Below, in pieces: positions 43,399 to 54,920 of a stretch of DNA of 64,000 bases. Both the position numbers and the translations under genes were made by a program. The notes below the pieces were generated by a model that saw only the letters and a program-made list of their open reading frames with translations, was not told where the DNA came from and did no database searches. The DNA lies in the NCBI GenBank assembly GCA_034638255.1, contig JAWPGT010000002.1, positions 1,240,001 to 1,304,000 of the forward strand, given 5' to 3'. This DNA comes from Coprinus comatus. Its lineage: Eukaryota; Basidiomycota; Agaricomycetes; Agaricales; Agaricaceae. Every line of letters begins with the position of its first letter. Position 1 is the stretch's first letter.

Positions 43399-44142
43399 GT
43401 CCTATATTAAAAGTTTTTATCACTGATACTCAAAAAATTTGAAGACTTGGAGTTTAATAAGCCTCTAATTTGATCCGATTCTTTCTTAATAAATACCCTT
43501 CCTTATTCTCATATAGCTCATTTTGATCAGCAATTTATCACTTGGACCACAATCACTTTCCATAACTGACTAATCTATCTATTGATCATTTTGCTTTGTT
43601 TCGTTGTAGAGGTGGATGGGGTATATATATAATAAGCTTCGTAAGTAGCATGGTTCACATAAAAAATATAAACACAGTCGATCTACCCAAAGAAAGTCGG
43701 GAAACATTGGCACGAAATATATGAACAGAATGATCTATCGAAACTCGCGGGAGAAATATGTAGTAATAGTAACAGAGCCAGTTATTGATTACAGGAGAAT
43801 AGCGGAAAACACTATTCCCATGAGAAAGAACTGTATGTGTAGCAAGGATCGTAGCAGTGTAAGGCATCATGCAAAGACTGCACATGGAAATTGCAAGGAC
43901 GAAACGAATTCATGTATGGTCATTACACGCCGCAAAACTGTAGATGGCTCGAAGGTGGAAAGGGGCGAATTTGGTAGTATGTAGCTGGGAGAGGCATTGT
44001 AGGATGCACCGGTCCCCAAGCAGTAAGTAGTTCGAGCATCGTCATGTGGCATGAGAATAAATAAGATAACATCTGATTATTCATGAAACGAAAAGGGAGA
44101 TATCCAAAAAGAAATTGATCCAGACAGACAAGGCCGAGTGTA
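43399..44142. other. Intergenic, AT-rich, convergent gene ends
   Basis: This lies between the carrier stop and the stop of the minus-strand Tvp38-type gene. It is AT-rich with runs such as TATATATAATA near 43622-43633. I see no coding exon or RNA gene. It should contain both 3' untranslated regions. Confidence 0.5.
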
Positions 44143-45621
44143 TCACGAGGGAAGTTGTTCAAGTGCACGCTTCTCCTGAATTAGGATATTGAGTTCAGCA
44201 GAAACTGTCCTATCTCGTGATCTGGATTGAGAGGCAATTCGGATCTTCTTGCGCCAATCCCGAGCCCACGTAAAACGGGACGTGCGTTCGTCGGTTAGAG
44301 CTGCGGTACGCTGACGCTTGACGGATGGCGAAATCATCGTGCGAAGACGATCGCGACCGAGGATAGGAGCAAGCGAGAGGAAAGACAAGAAAACCAATTT
44401 GAAAATGATTTGTGGCGACATGAGAAGGGAAGAAATGGATTCCGGAGTTGGAGAAGGGGTTGATGCCACGGTTTGCAGAATGTCACCAATCTAGCAGCAG
44501 ATAACGTTAACATTAGCGGATGTAATATTTATAGCTTTTCCGCGACGCGGGTCTCAACATACCTGACACGTGACGGCTGTCCAAGGCAGACATCCTATGA
44601 ACGTTCCCAATATGCAATCGGTCAATGCAACACCGCAGACGCCACAGGCAATGTTAATCCCAGACCACGGAACGACGCCAATAAGTCTCAGAACGGATAA
44701 CCGGACCCATGTGGATGACTTTGTTTTGGATGGTTCAGTCGAAGCAAGGTCCTGGTCTAGTTCTGAATCACCACCAAGTGCTGCTCGGGTCATGTCAAGA
44801 GCACGAGGGAACATGTACATCAAGAATGGAGCGAGCGGGGTTGAGAGCAGAGTTGCACAGAGTGAGCCCATTGTAGTGAGCGCGGTCAAAAATAGCGTAG
44901 CAGGTGCCGGGGTAAAAAGTGCACCAGCTAGAACATTCTAAAGATACACAAACTTGAACAAGACCGAGGGGATGATGTAAATTGAAACGTACCCAGATGA
45001 CACTTCCTGGGATGGACCAGGCATGCTTCCAGACGGCTGAGATGGCCATGACACCCATGACGTGCAACAGGGGCCAAATACCCGACTGGGTATATGCGGT
45101 CAATTCACGTCCCAGCTGGGCGACATCTCCAATTGTCCGAGGCCAGGAGAGGGATATTGGAAGGGTAGACATGCAGTAGAGTACAAGTGCTGTGGAGATG
45201 GGCAGAAGACAGATGACAAGGAGAATGGGGGCATGGATCTGGAGAGCGATGTAAGTAGAGAAAATAAGCATAAGGCAAGCGCGCGTACCGGAGGAAAGTG
45301 ATGAGTGGAATTAGGCTGTTTCTCCGAGGTGACAGTAGTATCGAAAGTGGTCTTTTGGGCAGAGGCGGAAAGCGGGAGAACAAGGTCATCTGTGCTGGAG
45401 CGGGGGGACGAAGGAGAAGAAGGCCAAGTGAGGGAGTGGTCCGGATGGAGATGAAGCCATTGAAGGATGCGCGAGGCGACGACAACAAGCATCGAGTCCT
45501 TGGTGGTGTCAGTGGGGACGGCTGGGGGGGGAGGGGGGCTGGGAGGTTGGGGGGCGTGGAGACAGAACGACGAACGACGACGGCCGAGGGAGGAATGGGG
45601 CTTGAGAGAAGACGAGGGCAT
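44143..45621 (-). CDS. SNARE-associated Golgi (Tvp38/TMEM64, DedA/VTT) membrane protein
   Basis: Four exons: 45289-45621, 44993-45238, 44563-44937 and 44143-44490, giving 433 residues. The N-terminal third is Pro/Ser-rich and cytosolic. Then a membrane segment (APILLVICLLPISTALVLYC) and the VTT core: GIWPLLHVMGVMAISAVW, SIPGSVIWNVLAGALFTPAP, LFLTALTTMGSLCATLLSTP, and the second half LSVLRLIGVVPWSGINIACG and VALTDCILGTFIGCLPW. The R-x-x-P and G-x-x-x-P patterns of the DedA re-entrant loops are visible. The C-terminus has one more helix and a basic coiled tail. The family includes lipid scramblases of ER and Golgi; the specific job here is inferred. Confidence 0.87.
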
Positions 45622-45849
45622 GAAAGGAATAAAAAGAGAAATAATAAGCGTCCGGAACCCATCAAACAGCCTTGCTCAGCACTCATGACTAATCGCAATA
45701 ACATCACACGACTTCGTAAGCGCTACGGCGCGGCTCATTCCTGCCGAAGGGCAAGGACTGCGGTACAACTAAGAATACACTGTCCACTCATGTCACATTC
45801 ACACTCGCTGCGGTAATCGATCTAGAGCATATCGTATAGCTAACAGCAT

Positions 45850-46345
45850 TTAATGCCTCCTGCTCTCTTGGATCACGTTTGACAACTCCTCCAACTTGCG
45901 CTTTGAGCGGAGAAGAGTGCCGAGCTGTATCCCCATATTAGTATTATTCCTCTGTTTCAGACATACAAGATACATACCCTCTTCTTGGTCAGTTTCCTGG
46001 CCTTTTTGTCCTGCAAGAGTAGATACGTGACCCTTCAATCAAAATATCAAAATCTGTGTCCAATTTGCGAACAAACCTTTGAGTTCCTAAGCAATTCCAG
46101 CACTCGACGCTCATAGGCAGAGAATCCAGCAACTTCTCGGATGACGGAGCGCACAAATGTGGTCTTGGTTGATGAGACACCCTTGCGCTGGCTGGGGCGG
46201 GGAGTTTGGGCAATGGCAGTTGTGGGGTGGCCCTTGTTGAGTCCGTTACGGAGATCTAAGCGATACAGCGTGCCATGATAATAACGAACGGTCAGAGTGT
46301 TTCATAGACATCTCACCGACACCGTTACTCACTGCTGCGAACCAT
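45850..46345 (-). CDS. RPL36: 60S ribosomal protein L36 (eL36)
   Basis: Large-subunit ribosomal protein. Four exons: 46333-46345 (13 nt, coding MVRS), 46077-46255, 45978-46010 and 45850-45924, giving 99 residues, the usual length. The sequence [80 protein letters not shown], ending IQESRRH, is collinear with eL36 throughout. A tiny first exon carrying only the start codon and a few residues is common in fungal ribosomal protein genes. It lies between the Tvp38-type gene and the CK2 beta gene on the same strand. Confidence 0.96.
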
Positions 46346-46555
46346 TTTCTTGCGGTCTTGAGGAGGTCGTGGGTTGCGTCGAGTAAACTCCCTGATGGAA
46401 TTGCTTACGGGTCACGTGTGAGAGGAAAACTGTGGCTGGAGGATCTATACAGTTGTTCGCACGAGAGTAATAGAGTGGATCTTATCTTATCTCAAAGAAA
46501 TCATAATCGCAGTTAGAGGAAAGTATACTGGTGTATGTAAATGTTGTAAAAGAGT

Positions 46556-48108
46556 TCACTGGGCCGCACCAGCCCATTGTTCTGTTCTAGGATCCCACTG
46601 TCGGACTGCACGTAGACCATTGACGCCTTTGTTCGAGTACGCCGGTGATGCTGTGTATTGTCCAGGTGAGACCGGGCTTCTGTCCTGGGGTGTACAAGGC
46701 ACCCCATGAGAGGTAGGCGAAGTACGTGCTGAACTGCTGACGGGTGATGGTGGCATTAAAGCGTGTTGTTGCCCATGTTTCCGCGGACTGGTTGTCTCCT
46801 CCTCTTCCTCTTCTTCCTCCTCCTCGTCTTCGCCGTCCATTGTATCCTACGAAGCGAGTCAGGGGTATACCATATATCGTTAGAGTGGTCTGGCGTACTG
46901 GGTCAAAATCTTCCATTGGTCTATCCACATCATCTTCTACCTCATCGTCAAAGTCATCTTCATCGTCAATCCATCTCCCTCGCCAGTCCACTGCATCTAG
47001 ATCCTCAGGATCTTCAGGTCGCAGTCTCAACCACTGCATTCTGGGCCCACTCTTTGCCCTTTCACTGACTTTGAACCCATAAATCCGCGGTACATAGACA
47101 TAGCCTGCAGCTCGCTTTTGGCCACCATTAGAGTTAGGATTTACAAAAGGAGACGAGCGTGGGTTACTTCCTTGGGAGCTACGTGGGGAGGATGGCGAGT
47201 CGTTGACTTGGGGTGGTCTCCAAAAAGGTGCCGGCGCCACTTCGCGGTAGGTCTGGAAGAACAGGTGGGGAAAGGTCGTGCCAAAGAATGCCCCTGAATC
47301 AACGAAGCGTCAGGGAAAGTCTCAGTGGCAATGCCACGAGGACAAGAATAAGGCTCACCGTCTACACCTTGAAAGCGACTGCTTGGAGGTACATAGATAT
47401 CGTTGCAGTTTGGACAGAACAACTTGACAGTGTCGAGTCCTGGAATGTCGGATCGGCCACATGGTACTACACTTGAGCCCATGCAATAAACCCGAGGGCA
47501 AATGCCAAATATGCCACCCTCGTACTTCTCGAGCTGCCGAGGACGTGAACACGGAAATCGTACCACTATAGATAGGGACTGACCATTGCCTGAAGTCCAG
47601 CACGAGTAAGAATGAAACGTTGATGTACAAGCCCGTAAAGCATTTCGGCAGATGACTCTACGATAGAGACATCTGGGATTTTTGAGTTGTCTTCATCTGA
47701 GAGAGCCGTGGGGAGGTCATTACACACGCCCGAGCAGGATGTGAGGAGACAATGAACCCACACCTGGTTCAACATCGAGGACCATTTCCATGGCCTCCTT
47801 CCAGAAAGGCACCATATTGTTCAGGCCGGTGAGGTTGAAGTCATCTTCGATAAACTCTTCGCTGACCTCGCAGAAATATTCATGGCCAGGAAGGGAGCAA
47901 AACCAGCTGATCCATGTGAGGGTCGATGTTGGGGTTGAGGATGCTGGAGAGAGACTCATTGTGGGCAAGAAGAACAACGAACAAGGGTGTATAACGTACT
48001 GTAGCCTTCTTCCTGCTCTTCGGGTTCCTCCATGATCTCATCTCCCTCGGGCTGATCGTCCATCGTCTGTTGCGACAAGTCCGACTTGAGCGGCTGTCGC
48101 GAAGACAT
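46556..48108 (-). CDS. CKB1: Casein kinase II regulatory (beta) subunit
   Basis: Dimer-forming regulatory subunit of CK2. Six exons: 48000-48108, 47764-47943, 47584-47696, 47359-47533, 46899-47293 and 46556-46846, giving 420 residues. Family blocks: TLTWISWFCSLPGHEYFCEV, EEFIEDDFNLTGLNNMVPFW, SSAEMLYGLVHQRFILTRAG, then the zinc site GIFGICPRVYC...LFCPNCNDIYVPPSS with four Cys, then FFGTTFPHLFFQTYRE. After that the protein is longer than human CK2 beta (215 aa): an insert rich in Ser/Pro, the expected YVPRIYGFKVSERAK block, a strongly acidic stretch, and a Ser/Pro tail. An earlier in-frame non-ATG extension is ignored. An acidic N-terminus (GDEIMEEPEEQEEG) is present. Confidence 0.93.
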
Positions 48109-48198
48109 CAGCAAACACTGGTCGTCGTCGTCGATGTCAATGGACGGATGCAAAACACAGCGTAAGCCACACTTTCTAACTCCGATCGATCTTACATT

Positions 48199-49395
48199 CT
48201 AGTTACATGTATTCTCTGTACCCGCATGGCCTCCCCAAAGCGCTGCTCCCACCGTCACCACAAGCACAATTTGCCCTACCGCCCAGCTGATTACTCCATA
48301 TACCGTCGCCTTCCGCCACGGTAAATCGCCCAGCTCAACTGCAAAGGTGCTGACTGTCGTCAAGCACCCGCAGTATCCATCAATCAGCCCCGGTAAGAGC
48401 GAGCATGTATTTGCTGGCACTGGGTGGGTAAGGTTCTGCAAGACGTAAAACACACCCAGCAACGCCGTACCCAATGAATTGGCGAGCAATGTGCCCAGAG
48501 GCAACGGTTGGATACGTGGGTTAAGGGTTGTAGACAAAATGTATCGGGTCAGTGCTCCTGGATATGCAAACAGGAGTGCACCAGTTGCCTCGCCGCGAAA
48601 ACGAGGGGACATCTTGAAGTATGCTGGGAAGGCAGCAGCATACATGCAAACTGCAACTGCACTCCAAGCGTATCGTACTGGTTTGCTCGGAAATCTAGGT
48701 ACTGGCAAAAACGGGGCTAGTCGCGATGCAATGCTGGAGCCAAATACTATCGACACCAATGACAGCAACAGCGTGAACACGGTTTGTCCGAGGCCATCTA
48801 TGAACTAGAAGCAAAATCAACGGGGCATTTATCAGTTGATGGAGACGCATACACTATGAAAACCACTGCGATTGAAATGTCCTGCATTAAGCCAGGAGTT
48901 GAATATTTCCAGCTGCCAACCAGAGAAAGTAGTGAGTGAGCCACAGAATCCTATGGACGCTTGTCAATCGCCTGCTGTTGGAAATGTATTTATTATACAT
49001 ACCTGTAGTTAGAGCAGTGTAAAATGGACTATAACTGCAGAATCCGATAAATTGCTGGACTAGTTAGTTTATTCGCCAAACACAACGCACAATTGACCGA
49101 TTGGCTCTTTCAGCCTCAGTGCGAAACCCATTATCAGACATCCAGTCGCTTGTGCGTATGCCAGCGGAAATATAGACTGGCCATCGTACGTCGTCATTGC
49201 CACTAGCCCAAGCCGCGCCAAAACACCCAGCATAGACGCTGGGATTAAAAGAACCAAGACTGGAAAAGATAATGGAGGATACACCTTCGGTTTTGCTACT
49301 CCATCGTCGATTATGGGTGGCGCGTCCATACGGTCAGCAGTTGAGAGCTCCGAGCCTATGTGGGTCGGGGTCTGTTCGGCGGAGTTGTCAGACAT
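48199..49395 (-). CDS. FEX1: Fluoride export protein (FEX, double CrcB)
   Basis: Plasma-membrane fluoride channel protecting the cell from environmental fluoride. Four exons: 49098-49395, 49003-49059, 48853-48950 and 48199-48804, giving 352 residues. Eukaryotic FEX is a fusion of two CrcB halves, and both are seen: first half PLAYAQATGCLIMGFAL and FYTALTTGFCGSLTTFSGWQ; second half PLGTLLANSLGTALLGVFYV and GLIDGYCGCLTTVSTFAVEL. The G-x-x-G-x-x-T-T-F/V-S motif that lines the pore occurs in each half, and the Asn of helix 3 is present in the second (LLANSLG) but is replaced by AQATG in the first, as is usual. About nine membrane segments. The first intron has two possible frames; the one used joins EPI to VQQFIGFC. 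Confidence 0.92.
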
Positions 49396-49822
49396 GCTAA
49401 GAAGTGGACGCGTGCGAGATGACTGAGTAGTGTTATTTTTATTTCAGCTAGAACTGCTATCTACTGGGCGCAAATAAAAGAATGTCAGAAAGAAGCGAAG
49501 CCCAACTAGTCTGATAAAATGGCCATCAGGCATTATATCCTTCACTGTACTCTTTGTCCTCGCCATTAGACTGACACGGTAGAGCATGCTACTTGACAGT
49601 CTTGGTTTACGATGGACATGGATGTAAGTGGGGGGAATGTTTCTCAAGTGGATGCCTATGTAGGAGAGACGTGAGGGTAGGCACATGACAACCGCCGGTG
49701 CCGACAAGGTACGTACTGAAGATTACGACAGCGGATCATAGACGCCCAGGAACACGTTTAATGACGCCTCAGAAACGATAAACTTATACGCTCCTTTTCG
49801 CCGTTTCTGCTTGTGTCCATCC
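49396..49822. other. Divergent promoter region between FEX1 and the DUF7704 gene
   Basis: 427 bp between two start codons pointing apart. Short ORFs cross it without protein-like features. No repeat or RNA seen. It probably contains both promoters. Confidence 0.5.
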
Positions 49823-50484
49823 ATGTCCCATACCTCGCCTCTCCCAGACTTCTACTATTTTTGGTTTGCTGCCTACGAGCCTTTCCTCACTACTCTCGGT
49901 TTTCTAGGTACTTGGGTGTGAGTCTATGGACGTCTAATCAGATCTTGTTGACGCTCAAACAAATATTCATCCAGCGACCCCACGTCTGTGAGTATAATAG
50001 TCGCTATGTGTACAGGAAGCAAGCTATAAGTTATAATGTCTTGAACCAGACGCACAATGCTCAAGCTCCATGGCCTGTGGGAACGTTACCTCCCCCAAAT
50101 CTCCCTCGAGCAACGCTCGTCACTACCATTCAGCTCGCACATGTTTGTGCCCTCGTAGGCCTCATAAACTGTTCTGTATTTACTGCTGCACGTAAACACC
50201 TGCACAACAATCCCTCTCTTCAAGAAAAGATTGTTTCATCTTTGCTTATACCCCTTCTCATCGGCGACTTCTTGCACCTCTACGTGACTCTGTGGGCACT
50301 GGGTGAACAGAAATTCGATTTATACAGTTGGAGCCCCATGTTATGGACCACGAATATCCTCGGTCTAACTTTAATGTTGCCTAGGATAGCGTGGTATCTC
50401 GGTATCGGACGCTATGTTGATGCCAGAGATGGACCACACATGAAAAATCCCAAGAGCAATGTCTGCCGACAAATCAAATCATAA
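49823..50484 (+). CDS. DUF7704-type fungal membrane protein
   Basis: Probable exons 49823-49917, 49975-49987 (13 nt) and 50050-50484, giving 180 residues. The start MSHTSPLPDFYYFWFAAYEP and the first helix (FLTTLGFLGTW) match the typical opening of this fungal family of four-helix proteins (S-P-L-P-x-F-Y-x-x-W-F-x-x-x-E-P). Then TLVTTIQLAHVCALVGLINC, IVSSLLIPLLIGDFLHLYVT and the last helix WSPMLWTTNILGLTLMLPRI, ending with GIGRYVDARDG. The 13-nt exon (DPTS) is inferred from splice signals and needs transcript support. Function unknown. Confidence 0.7.
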
Positions 50485-50812
50485 AACACCCATTTCTATT
50501 TTTTAGTTGGGTTCGTTTCTTCGTACGTGTGATTTGGTTGGCTCGCTCATTGATTGGATTCTGATCTGTGAATAACCCACCAAGGTCGTTTTACATATTT
50601 TTCCGACTACTTATTTCTGCAACTGGGTTTGATGCACACGGATTAAAGATCGTAGGTAGATAGATAGCTAGCTCACATTGAAACCGGTAAACTACAAGGA
50701 TACAATCCACAGGAGAAAAAACAATTCAAGTTATGAATGGGTGCTGATGGGGGGAGCCAGCATCATATAATGTAGGGCCCCGGTCAGGTACATGCTATAA
50801 AACAACAACAAC
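50485..50812. other. Intergenic, convergent gene ends
   Basis: This lies between the DUF7704 gene stop and the VID27 stop. A short GATA/GCTA tetranucleotide run (about 50656-50674) is the only repeat noticed. No gene seen. Confidence 0.5.
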
Positions 50813-53729
50813 TTAGTACGGAGCGTTCACGATGTTTGAGCGGCTGGGTGCCAAGGAATGGCGCGTCGGCCGTTTCAGTTTGTTCTTATTAACGGCGAGA
50901 ACATTGTTATCCAATGCCACAATCTGAAAGAGGTCATCAGCGGCAGAACGCAGAATTTAATGTAGGAAAACACACAATTTCCTTATCATCTCCAAATTTG
51001 AAGTTATCTTGCACGACGTGATCCTCATACTTCTTGATTTCATATTTCTCAAGATAACCTTTTTTGACTTTCGCAAAGTCCCATGCAACAACGAACTGGC
51101 CTGTCGATGTCACAATTGCACTCTCCTCCTGCTCTTCCCCTTGATTAAACCTATAACAGGTACACTATATCAGTGTAATCTATAGTAGGCTTGACATTTG
51201 AACATACCTGGCTGGAGAGAATGATATATTATGACCCATATACGCAACATGTTCCGCTTTCAACTGTAATCTCCTCGGCATTGGTTTCGCATTGGCTGGG
51301 AAGCTGCGATCAAAGCCCAGCGATCCGGCATATCTTCCTTCCCCAATCAATGTATCAATCAGGAGTAGGTACGTCTTTGTCGTTGCGACGATGTATCGCC
51401 CATCCGCAGTTACATCAATACCAATAATCGGATCTCCGAGAGGTGGTAAAGCAGTTTTCGCAATCTTCCCAATCGAGTCAAAGAGACGAATATCACCTTT
51501 CTCACTAGCGACTGCGAGTTTACCGTCTTTGGTGGTTGTGATGCCAGAGAACTTGTTCTTGCTAGCGTATTGTTTATATTGACTTTCTACAAGTTTATTG
51601 CCTTGTATACGAGGATCGACACGGAAGAGAGCGTTGGATGATGTTCCAACAATAGTTTGTTGTCTTGTCGTAGGTGCGAACTTGTTTTCGGGGGCGATGG
51701 TAAGGACAGGAATGTCGTCATGCACTTTCCACTCATCGACGACTTTACCCCGTTCTATATCCATACTGTAGAGGGAATTGGGGTCTCCCGGGTTCATCAA
51801 GATCATTTTGGTATCTTGATCATGAAGCATGACCTGTAGATATACATTATGATGGTGTACATCAATAATTAAAGTGACTTACATGATGGGGTTTGAATTC
51901 TTTGCCATTTGGTGTGGCAATATTGCTAATAGTAGCATAATATTTAACACCAACGTCGTTCGAATGGTTGAATACTCCAATATTGTTACCACGGACAACG
52001 TAGGATCGGTCTCCCTTGTAACCCACCGTGAGCTGTGAATTACGATCCCCTTTGAGGGGAGTCGGGCGATCCTCATCCTCATCTTCATCCACTTCCTCCT
52101 CTTCATCCGAGTCTATTTTTGTGTCAATAACTACGATGGACGGAAGGTAAAATCGTACCGGTTTTATCAACTTCAAGTTCGGATAACACTTCCTCCTCCT
52201 CCTCTTCCTCGTCGTTTACATCCTTCATTTCAACGTCTTCTGTGGAGCTCATAACATAACGTTGTTCATCTTGCTACAAAGATGAGGTAAATTAATTTCA
52301 GATTGAAGTATAGCTTATTAGCACAAGTATTTACCTTGATCTTTCCCCATGGAGTTTGGTGCAAATGTTCCCAGGCGCACCTCACGAAAGTCTCAGAAGT
52401 TTCAGCATAATCACCTTCGGATGCAAACCTTAGACACCAGCTACTTCCTGTGCCATCTGAATTGATGTTATTCCAGGTGATCGACAACATCCGATGGGTC
52501 CACTTTGGATTCATGTCGGAAGAGATCTGGTGGGCAAGTAAGAGATTCTCTCCATTATGTGCTGTAAGCCAATAATCGAATGGTGAATCTGTCCGTTTGA
52601 CGATACTGGCAATGAATACACCCTGGGTTTCAAAGTGACCATTCTCAAATTTCCAGTGATAAAGAATAGCTTCTTTTCTTAGGATTTCCTCTGTATTCGG
52701 AATACTTGCGGGAGATGAGGAAGGTAAACTTTGTGTTGGCTCTTCAGCCGCGGGGATGGGGGTAGGAGGGGTAGGAATAGATTCAGTGGGTGTTGTTGTT
52801 GAAACTTCGACTACAGGCTTAGTTTTGGTAGGAGTACCGGCTTTGCGTCTTTGTACTACTTTAGCCTTAGGAGTGCGATGACTGATGGTAAATTTAGTTT
52901 TCGAGTAATCACAGTAAACATGTGAATTAGAACATACTGCCAGATGAATTCTTTGAGTTCTGTAGTAGTCGTGTTGTCTGCGGATCGCTTGTACTTTCTC
53001 TCATACATTGCACGATACATGCACGTCTCAAAGAACGCCCTTGTAGGCTCATTTGTTCCAATAGCAACAAACTCGAAGACTTCATCAATGTCACCATTCA
53101 AATCACGCCATGAGAATGACGGGTCGCCATCTGAGGTGGTACCAGTCCGAAACTCAAGTTCTTCGCTGATGAGAAAAGTTCTCTCTTCGTCGGCTAAATA
53201 TTATCACGTCACATCAGTCTTAAAGATTGAACGTTGTGTGATGATATAGACACTTACTTTCATCTTCATCTTCGAGCAGTTCCTGGTCGCCATCTTCGTA
53301 TACTTTCGTCACAACAAGTTGATAATTATGTTCCAACGCAGGAACGCGACGTATTGTCACCATTGCTTCATTGTAGCTAAAAGTCTGTCAATCAATACTA
53401 TTCCAAGTAGCAGCAGAACCAGCCATTGACACACATGCATTCTCTTGAGGAACGGACGTTACCAGGACGGACGAGAAAGAGTTGACCTGCAGGAATAAAG
53501 AGTAGAATTAGAAGATATTAAAGATGTTAGTAGTTGGGTTATATGCCTGTTGTGATTTTAACAACTTCTGCAGCATTTGGGTCCTCTAATTGTTCTGATC
53601 AAAGGAAAGTTGGGAAGATTAGATGAAAGAGGTACGAACGCCAGACTTTTCCAATAACTAATTACACAGAAGTGAGTAAGGCTGAAATTCATATTTGTAT
53701 ACATACGCACGGTTGCGAAAGATGTTCAT
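50813..53729 (-). CDS. VID27: Vid27 family protein
   Basis: Cytoplasmic protein first linked to vacuolar import and degradation in yeast; biochemical role unclear. Many exons; the first ones are 53711-53729, 53640-53657 (18 nt), 53547-53594, 53435-53486 and 53376 downward, giving MNIFRNLIGKVWQQLEDPNA, then GQLFLVRPGNVRSSREC. The N-terminal PH-like part continues with MVTIRRVPALEHNYQLVV; the middle is acidic; the C-terminal beta-propeller domain has HDQDTKMILMNPGDPNSLYS, GKLAVASEKGDIRLFDSIGK, DPIIGIDVTADGRYIVATTK and FVVAWDFAKVKKGYLEKYEI, and ends SRSNIVNAPY. The third intron starts with GC (GCATAT at 53541-53546). It is head-to-head with the small gene at 53859 (129 bp apart). Confidence 0.9.
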
Positions 53730-53858
53730 GGTGAAGACAAGATAAGAGGTGTAGAGTGTATGGACATGTTAATGACTTCACGCCGTGACGTGTCACGTGA
53801 TTAGAGGGTTATATACGCTCTCATCTTTGTGTAGTGCTTTGTTTCGAAATCAGAAACT

Positions 53859-54298
53859 ATGACAACATCTCCTAAGGCCATAGGTGGGTAGTTCTTTGAG
53901 AAACACGGCATGCTATTCTTTACAATTCTACAGAGTACACTACTAGCAATCCAACTACACCAACGCGGAGGTCCAGACATAGTGATGATCCAGCAATAGT
54001 CGGAGGGGTAAGATACTTGAAGGAAGCACTCCAGTCTAATATTCATTGGGTTCTTTTTTTATGACAGTTTGACGGATCTCCAACGTCTACATTTTCGCCA
54101 TCAATTTCTCCCAGTTCGACTCCGTCACACACGTCGTTCCGCAATCGTATGGCATCAGCCTCTGTGGGGAATCCACTAGCCACTCCAAATTTGACACAGC
54201 CTGAACGCAAGCTGTATGTACGGTCGGATGCAGCACTACTGACATGCTTTGACCCAGCAGACAAAGAACTATACGACTTGTGGGCACCAAAGCGGTGA
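53859..54298 (+). CDS. Small Ser/Thr/Pro-rich protein, function unknown
   Basis: Exons 53859-53883, 53934-54007 and 54068-54298, with ordinary GT-AG introns, giving 109 residues. The first two thirds are Ser/Thr/Pro-rich (SPTSTFSPSISPSSTPSHTS) with a basic PTRRSRH. The C-terminal third looks conserved and ordered: QPERKLYVRSDAALLTCFDP followed by ADKELYDLWAPKR. This gives the impression of a short linear-motif protein. I do not recognise the family. Confidence 0.6.
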
Positions 54299-54342
54299 TG
54301 TAATGAATGACTGTGCTTTGTGTTTCTTGCATAAATAGAATG

Positions 54343-54849
54343 TTAAAGACCACTGAGAAATGATGCTAGACCACCAAGCTGTGGAGAGTTCTTTTGTTTC
54401 TTTTGTTCGTGCTCCTTTTTACGATTGCGTTCAAGAAGTTGTTGCAGAGCCGATTTTTTCTTGTTCGGACGCGGCTTGACTGTGGAGGTTGAAGGTTGGG
54501 GTGACATTGCTGCGGGTGGTGCAGGGGGGGTTGGGGCTCTAGGTGGCTGAGGTATGGATGAGCCGTGTTTGCGGGTAGGTGGGAAATGAGACGGAGTGAG
54601 GGAAGTGTGGACGGTGGCGGCGCAGATGCGGCAAGTGCTGTGATGGACACGAGAAGACCTTTTCCTGACGACTGTGGACCGATGGACGAGATTGGTTCCA
54701 CAGCGAGAGCAGTGCGTATGGTCATGTGACTGGGAGCGAAGGGCATGGAGCGCAGCAAGGGCAGGTTCTGCAGGCAGAAGGACAATTGGCAGGGCGCTTC
54801 TGAAGTTGGCGGTGGGGTCCATGGCTGTGTTTGTGTGTGTTTGTGCCAA
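54343..54849 (-). CDS. Zinc-ribbon-like small basic protein, function unknown
   Basis: Single exon, 168 residues. The middle has a possible zinc site made of C-x-x-C (HCSRCGTNLVH) and a second C-x-x-C (STCRICAATVH) about 27 residues later, with basic residues between. The C-terminus is rich in Lys (KPRPNKKKSALQQLLERNRK and a run of KEHEQKKQK) and ends GGLASFLSGL. This pattern resembles Rpr2/Snm1-like subunits of RNase P and MRP, which bind RNA, but the match is only in layout. A 71-bp gap separates its start from that of the BTB-like gene on the other strand. Confidence 0.6.
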   Translation of the reverse strand: MAQTHTNTAMDPTANFRSALPIVLLPAEPALAALHALRSQSHDHTHCSRCGTNLVHRSTVVRKRSSRVHHSTCRICAATVHTSLTPSHFPPTRKHGSSIPQPPRAPTPPAPPAAMSPQPSTSTVKPRPNKKKSALQQLLERNRKKEHEQKKQKNSPQLGGLASFLSGL

Positions 54850-54920
54850 TGCATTGTGACCGAAATAGATATTATATTATTATATTACTTATTGTCCACC
54901 CCTTACTCTCGTCCACCACC

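Noticed and set aside
43399..44142. Possible transposon remnant in the AT-rich gap
   Set aside because: No inverted ends, no transposase or reverse-transcriptase fragments, and only short AT runs.
45105..45707. 200-codon minus-strand open frame over the Tvp38-type gene
   Set aside because: It is the same DNA read out of frame; the frame starting at 45621 splices smoothly into the VTT membrane core.
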